From: Flavobacterium sp. SM15
GTDB taxonomy: Bacteria > Bacteroidota > Bacteroidia > Flavobacteriales > Flavobacteriaceae
Assembly (NCBI RefSeq): GCF_022012335.1
Contig: NZ_JAKLTO010000001.1
Span: 1 to 64,000 of the forward strand
Direction: 5' to 3'
Length of the DNA stretch: 64,000 nt
Below, one piece after another: positions 60,313 through 64,000 of the stretch. The position numbers were made by a program, and so were the translations under genes. Positions within the stretch are counted from its first letter, which is position 1; every line of letters starts with the position of its first letter. A model generated the notes under the pieces. The model did not search any database and was not told the origin of the DNA. It was given only the letters and a program-made list of their open reading frames with translations.

Positions 60313-60915
60313 TTAATACGGATTTTTCCTTCCGCGTTTCTGTAGGTAATAATGCCATAAGAAAAACGTTGCCACCGATCGATGCGGTTTCCATTTTTCA
60401 GCATAATCCGCCATCTTTTCTTTGTCATGGATATCGAAAAGTTCTTTGATGGTATTTACCACTGCAATATCTCCCAACGGAATAATATCGGGAGACTGTA
60501 AACAAAACATCAGATAAACATCTATAGTCCAATGACCGATTCCTTTAATTTTGATCAGTTCTTCCCGAACGGTTTGCGCATCTTTTTTTGCAAGACTTTC
60601 AATGTCCAAGTGTTTTTCTACAATTGCATGAGAAAGCGCCTTTAAATAAACGGTCTTCTGCCTACTAACACCACAGGCACGAAATTCTTCCGCAGAAAAT
60701 TCTAAAACAGATTCCGGAGTAAAATTCGGGATGGAGTTTTTCAGTTTTAAAAAAGTTGCCTTAGCAGAATCAATCGAAACCTGCTGCTCCAAAATAAGCA
60801 AACATAAAGTTTCAAAACCAACCGAACGAGTAACAATAGGTGGCCGTCCATACATTTTGTGAATGAATTGGAATTTTTCCTCTTTCTGCAAAAGCAAATC
60901 GATGCCCTGTTCCAT
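60313..60915 (-). CDS. AlkA-like DNA-3-methyladenine glycosylase
   Basis: 200 residues of the HhH-GPD superfamily. The helix-hairpin-helix is KIKGIGHWTIDVYLMFCLQ near 122-140, followed by IIPLGDIAVVN near 145-155 with the catalytic aspartate (GD). SVGFETLCLLILEQQVS near 27-43 is the usual first helix pair. Excises alkylated purines. No Fe-S cysteine loop. Stop/start overlap of one base with the DUF5686 gene upstream, so it is co-translated. Confidence 0.9.
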   Translation of the reverse strand: MEQGIDLLLQKEEKFQFIHKMYGRPPIVTRSVGFETLCLLILEQQVSIDSAKATFLKLKNSIPNFTPESVLEFSAEEFRACGVSRQKTVYLKALSHAIVEKHLDIESLAKKDAQTVREELIKIKGIGHWTIDVYLMFCLQSPDIIPLGDIAVVNTIKELFDIHDKEKMADYAEKWKPHRSVATFFLWHYYLQKRGRKNPY

Positions 60916-63395
60916 TAGAAATAGAATCCGAAAGAGCCTTTAACACCAAATTTGTTGGCATCGGGCAAATTCAGATAACTTCCTCTCCAACAGAAATCCA
61001 GACGGAAACACTTGAAGATGTTCCCGATTCCCGCATGGTATTCCCAATATCCATTGGTAGGCGCACGATAGGTTAAACCGGAAGCATTAATCGCTTTATT
61101 TTCATCGGAAACCGAACCGTAAACCCCTTTTACGCCAATAATTTCACGCCAATTCAACTTTCTTAACAGCGGAACTCTTGAGAACAAACGCCCGTTAAAA
61201 TGATGTTCCAAATGCAGGGAAGTATATTGATCGGACACAAATTCGTAGTAATTCATTAAGTTGTAGGTGTTCTCAATTTGAAAATAGGATTGATTTCCAG
61301 GAATTACACCCATTAATCCTAAAGGCACTTTTCCGAAGATTTTACCGGTTTCAAAGGTTGGAAACAACCTTCCAAAACCTCCAATCAAGATGGGATGACG
61401 GTAATAGAACTGCACTTTCTGATAATTAAAATCGCTATCCAAAACCCCTTTCATCCCGTGACTGTAGTTAATGAAAACCCTTGGAAAATTATAGTCCACC
61501 AATTGGCGTTCCACTCCATGCCCGATTGTTTTACGCTTCGGCGTATAATCGACCATGAAATTAACCTCGGATTGTTTTACCTGACTCTGCACTACTCCGT
61601 TTTGATCATAATAATTAAGACTGAAACGATCCCAAGCCGATTTTAACGTTCGATAAGTTAGCCCGGTTTGAAAGGTCAAGTTTTTGATCGGCTCCATCTG
61701 AAGGGAAAGCATCGATAAATTAATCGAGGAAAGTTTGTCGTTATTCCCACTGGAAAACAACGTACTGGAGGCGAAACTTCTTCCCAGAACATCGTTGGTG
61801 GAAGTTAAACTTACCCCTAATTGCTCAATATCCCTGCGGTTTCCACCCGAAAGGATCAAGCGGTTTTTCTTGTTCAACAACACTTTTCCTGACAAACCAT
61901 ATTTGAATTGTGTATCACGGAAACCATACGCCGTATATCCTTCCAGTCTCCAAGTATCATTCGGTCCAAAATAGGTTCTTCCTCCGGCGCGCAAACGCAC
62001 GCCTTCTACATTATTAAATCCGTAGGACGAGAAAATCGGTCCGTAATCCATTTTTAATTTCGGAATCTCAATGTAACCGCTGGCCAAAATGGTCGCGATA
62101 TTGTATATCCGTTTAAACTTCGGAATTGTATTCAGGGTATCCAACAACCCGTAAATGCTCTTCTCGTTTTTATTCAGGTTTTCGAAGCGGTTTTCGTTCC
62201 AGAATTCATCGGATTTATTATACACGTCACTATCATAAGCATCCACTTCCTGTTTATAAAACTTATCGTCTTTAGGAATATTGAACTGATGGTTTTTATA
62301 TAATGTGGTTCTTTTTCCATAAACCCCTTTTGATTTTTCTTTTTTGGAAAAACTGAAATCGGACATCATGTGATCGCGCTTGAGCAAAAACACCGAATCG
62401 TTCAAAACCTCAAATTCCTGCTCAATATAAATTTCCTTCACCCAGTTGATATTGGCACTTTTACTGGCTTCCAAGTTGATTTTCTTGATAGCAAACGTGG
62501 AATCATTTACCCAGAAATCCCCTTTAAAAGTAAGTTCGTTTTTTCTTCTCGGATAATAAATAATGTTGAAACACCATTTGTTATCAATAAAGGCACTGTC
62601 GGCCAAAACATAGTTATACACATTGATTCCGGTGCGGGAAAGCGGGCTCACAAAATCCTTGTCAAAAAACTTAAGGTAGTTGTTGTAAATATCGTAGTCG
62701 GCATACAAATCTTTGATAAAAGTACTTACTCCATCACCTTGACCTAAGCCTGAATTTTTACTGGCCTTAGTAATTTCTTTCTTTTTCCCTTTGGCGTTAT
62801 CACCGTAAACTTCGCTTATGTTTTCATTGATAAAAATCGGAAGGAATGCTTTTCCGGTAACGCGCGAGGTATCGATTCGGTCCCAAATAAATTCCATACC
62901 CTTAAAAATCTTGTTGGCCTTAAACGCGCTGTCGATGGAGTTCAAATCAAACTCGATTTTTTCGTATTTGTCGTATTGGTACTGATCGAACATATTGAGT
63001 CCGTTCTTGCGTTTTCGCTCCCAGATTTTACGAAGAATATCGATGGCCGGATTATTCTTTTTGGAAGTTTTTCCGGCGTACACTTTCACTTCCTGCAATT
63101 GATTATCGGGCTTAATAGTGATTTTAAGATCCATCATAACCGATTGTGTTATTGCCACTTCCACAGCTTTATATCCTACAAAAGAAGCTACCAAAGTTTT
63201 ATACGTCTTGTCGGACTGCAGGTAAAAATGACCATTCTCGTCGGAAACTATTCCTTCGGTTGAACCTTTAAAATACACATTGGCGTAACCCATCGGCTGG
63301 TTACTCTCATCATAAATGGTTCCACCCACTTTAGTTTGTGCCAAAGCCGTAAAAACAGAAAACAAAATCGTTATAAACAGGAATAATTTCTTCAT
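60915..63395 (-). CDS. DUF5686 outer-membrane protein with carboxypeptidase-like domain
   Basis: 826 residues from the ATG at 63395 (signal about 1-20, FTALAQ). N-terminal carboxypeptidase-regulatory-like domain about 20-110 (GGTIYDESNQPMGYANVYFKG start), a middle soluble domain, and a long C-terminal part with many aromatic-ended strands, a likely beta-barrel (DUF5686). Family without known function, common in Bacteroidota envelopes. The terminator hairpin of pdhB and a TATATTTG box overlap just upstream (63402-63446). Confidence 0.82.
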   Translation of the reverse strand: MKKLFLFITILFSVFTALAQTKVGGTIYDESNQPMGYANVYFKGSTEGIVSDENGHFYLQSDKTYKTLVASFVGYKAVEVAITQSVMMDLKITIKPDNQLQEVKVYAGKTSKKNNPAIDILRKIWERKRKNGLNMFDQYQYDKYEKIEFDLNSIDSAFKANKIFKGMEFIWDRIDTSRVTGKAFLPIFINENISEVYGDNAKGKKKEITKASKNSGLGQGDGVSTFIKDLYADYDIYNNYLKFFDKDFVSPLSRTGINVYNYVLADSAFIDNKWCFNIIYYPRRKNELTFKGDFWVNDSTFAIKKINLEASKSANINWVKEIYIEQEFEVLNDSVFLLKRDHMMSDFSFSKKEKSKGVYGKRTTLYKNHQFNIPKDDKFYKQEVDAYDSDVYNKSDEFWNENRFENLNKNEKSIYGLLDTLNTIPKFKRIYNIATILASGYIEIPKLKMDYGPIFSSYGFNNVEGVRLRAGGRTYFGPNDTWRLEGYTAYGFRDTQFKYGLSGKVLLNKKNRLILSGGNRRDIEQLGVSLTSTNDVLGRSFASSTLFSSGNNDKLSSINLSMLSLQMEPIKNLTFQTGLTYRTLKSAWDRFSLNYYDQNGVVQSQVKQSEVNFMVDYTPKRKTIGHGVERQLVDYNFPRVFINYSHGMKGVLDSDFNYQKVQFYYRHPILIGGFGRLFPTFETGKIFGKVPLGLMGVIPGNQSYFQIENTYNLMNYYEFVSDQYTSLHLEHHFNGRLFSRVPLLRKLNWREIIGVKGVYGSVSDENKAINASGLTYRAPTNGYWEYHAGIGNIFKCFRLDFCWRGSYLNLPDANKFGVKGSFGFYF

Positions 63396-63401
63396 AAGGA
63401 C

Positions 63402-63439
63402 AAAAAAAAACTTCATCAACTTTAACGCTGATGAAGTTC
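63402..63439 (-). terminator. Intrinsic terminator of pdhB
   Basis: Minus strand AACTTCATCA-gcgttaaag-TTGATGAAGTTTTTTTTTG. Ends 7 nt before the DUF5686 start. Confidence 0.85.
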
Positions 63440-63446
63440 AAATATA
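63439..63446 (-). promoter_or_regulatory. Candidate -7 box of the DUF5686-alkA pair
   Basis: Minus strand TATATTTG, a full match, immediately upstream of the pdhB terminator hairpin, so the transcript would begin inside or at the hairpin. Confidence 0.45.
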
Positions 63447-63461
63447 AATGTTTTTTTCAGA

Positions 63462-64000
63462 TTATTTGTACATCACTTTTTTTACTGCCTTAACAACATC
63501 GTTTGCATTAGGCAACCACTCTTTTAGTAAGGTTGGCGAATATGGAGCCGGTGTGTCTGCAGTAGTAATTCTTTGTACAGGCGCATCCAAATAATCGAAA
63601 GCTTTTTCCTGAACCATATAAGTAATTTCAGAAGCCACTGAAGCGAAAGGCCAAGCTTCTTCCAACACGACTAATCTATTAGTTTTTTTAACGGATGTTA
63701 AAATTGTATCATAATCCATAGGACGAACAGTTCTTAAGTCGATAATTTCACAAGAAATACCTTCTTTTGCCAATTCATCAGCAGCGATATAAGCTTCTTT
63801 AATGATTTTTCCGAAAGACACAATCGTCACATCTTTTCCTTCTCTTTTGATATCGGCAACACCTAAAGGAATTGTATATTCTCCATCAGGCACTTCTCCT
63901 TTATCACCATACATTTGCTCTGATTCCATGAAGATTACCGGATCGTTGTCACGGATAGCCGATTTCAACAACCCTTTTGCATCGTACGGATTTGAAGGAA
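63462..64000 (-). CDS. pdhB: Pyruvate dehydrogenase E1 component, beta subunit (partial)
   Basis: The 3' part of the gene; the 5' end lies beyond the window (in-frame codons continue to 64000 reading PSNPYDAKGLLKSAIRD, with no ATG that would be a natural start). About 179 residues are visible. VIFMESEQMYG, VTIVSFGKIIKEAY, SCEIIDLRTVRPMDYDTI and VLEEAWPFASVASEI are typical of E1-beta C-terminal domains, and the TADTPAPYSPTLLKEWLPN end is typical of PdhB. It works with E1-alpha, E2 and E3 to turn pyruvate into acetyl-CoA. An oxo-acid dehydrogenase of the branched-chain type is a less likely reading. Confidence 0.92.
   Translation of the reverse strand, partial: PSNPYDAKGLLKSAIRDNDPVIFMESEQMYGDKGEVPDGEYTIPLGVADIKREGKDVTIVSFGKIIKEAYIAADELAKEGISCEIIDLRTVRPMDYDTILTSVKKTNRLVVLEEAWPFASVASEITYMVQEKAFDYLDAPVQRITTADTPAPYSPTLLKEWLPNANDVVKAVKKVMYK

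Noticed and set aside
1..64000. CRISPR arrays, tRNA/rRNA genes, prophage, transposases, toxin-antitoxin or defence islands
   Set aside because: None found by eye; gene content and base composition are uniform and core-like. A tRNAscan or cmscan run would settle small RNA genes.

Overview
The window is a piece of a Bacteroidota chromosome, most likely from the genus Flavobacterium or a close relative. The evidence is the low-GC, A-rich intergenic DNA, promoters of the TTTG-N18/19-TAnnTTTG type, gldA (gliding motility), GLPGLI-, DUF5686- and OMP_b-brl-type outer-membrane proteins, a split metH, and lipoproteins with SxC/GC lipoboxes. I saw no rRNA, tRNA, insertion sequence, prophage or CRISPR array. 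Most of the window is ordinary core genome; the unusual part is the regulatory DNA of the methionine genes at about 36-43 kb.

Layout. 0.3-6.4 kb: LolC/E-like permease, NamZ-type muramidase, a VOC protein, a CxxCxxCC protein, a methyltransferase, DUF2059, a TonB-C protein and queE. 6.5-12.4 kb: an energy-transduction operon running exbB, exbD, exbD, tonB, small membrane protein, PstS-like lipoprotein, TPR protein. 12.7-15.5 kb: HerA-like ATPase and small genes. 15.5-19.9 kb: kynurenine 3-monooxygenase, a glycine-zipper lipoprotein, a ureohydrolase-fold enzyme and kynureninase. 20-26.5 kb: queA, aroA, mazG-like, dtd, rsgA and a DAHP synthase/chorismate mutase that follows a Trp-rich leader peptide and terminator. 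26.8-31.1 kb: M28 peptidase, gldA, a head-GIN lipoprotein, a PagL-like protein and a TPR protein. 31.3-44.3 kb: the methionine regulon. 44.4-50.4 kb: outer-membrane protein, GLPGLI protein, deoxynucleoside kinase. 50.4-56.9 kb: GH2 beta-mannosidase, CutC, glycosylasparaginase and GH20 hexosaminidase, probably an N-glycan-degrading set. 57-64 kb: membrane pyrophosphatase with a Cys/Met-rich tail, soluble pyrophosphatase, AlkA-like glycosylase, DUF5686 protein and a partial pdhB.

The methionine regulon is the highlight. Three kinds of RNA switch lie within about 7 kb. A SAM-I (S-box) riboswitch precedes metH(N)-metH(C)-metF. A SAM-II-like aptamer precedes metK. Four short ORFs, each followed by an intrinsic terminator whose first arm can instead pair with the ORF's own 3' end, lie on the minus strand between metK and metX. 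They form two A-B pairs in series: A1-B1 precede a 58-codon gene and an OsmC-family gene, and A2-B2 precede metX-thrA-PLP sulfhydrylase. The A2 ORF carries MMAMMC and the B ORFs carry Met-rich and Cys-Cys runs, which is the signature of ribosome-mediated attenuation sensing Met and perhaps Cys. A fifth attenuator of the same design, with three Trp codons, controls the aromatic pathway operon. I know of no description of such tandem Met attenuators in Bacteroidota; this is read from sequence alone and has not been tested.
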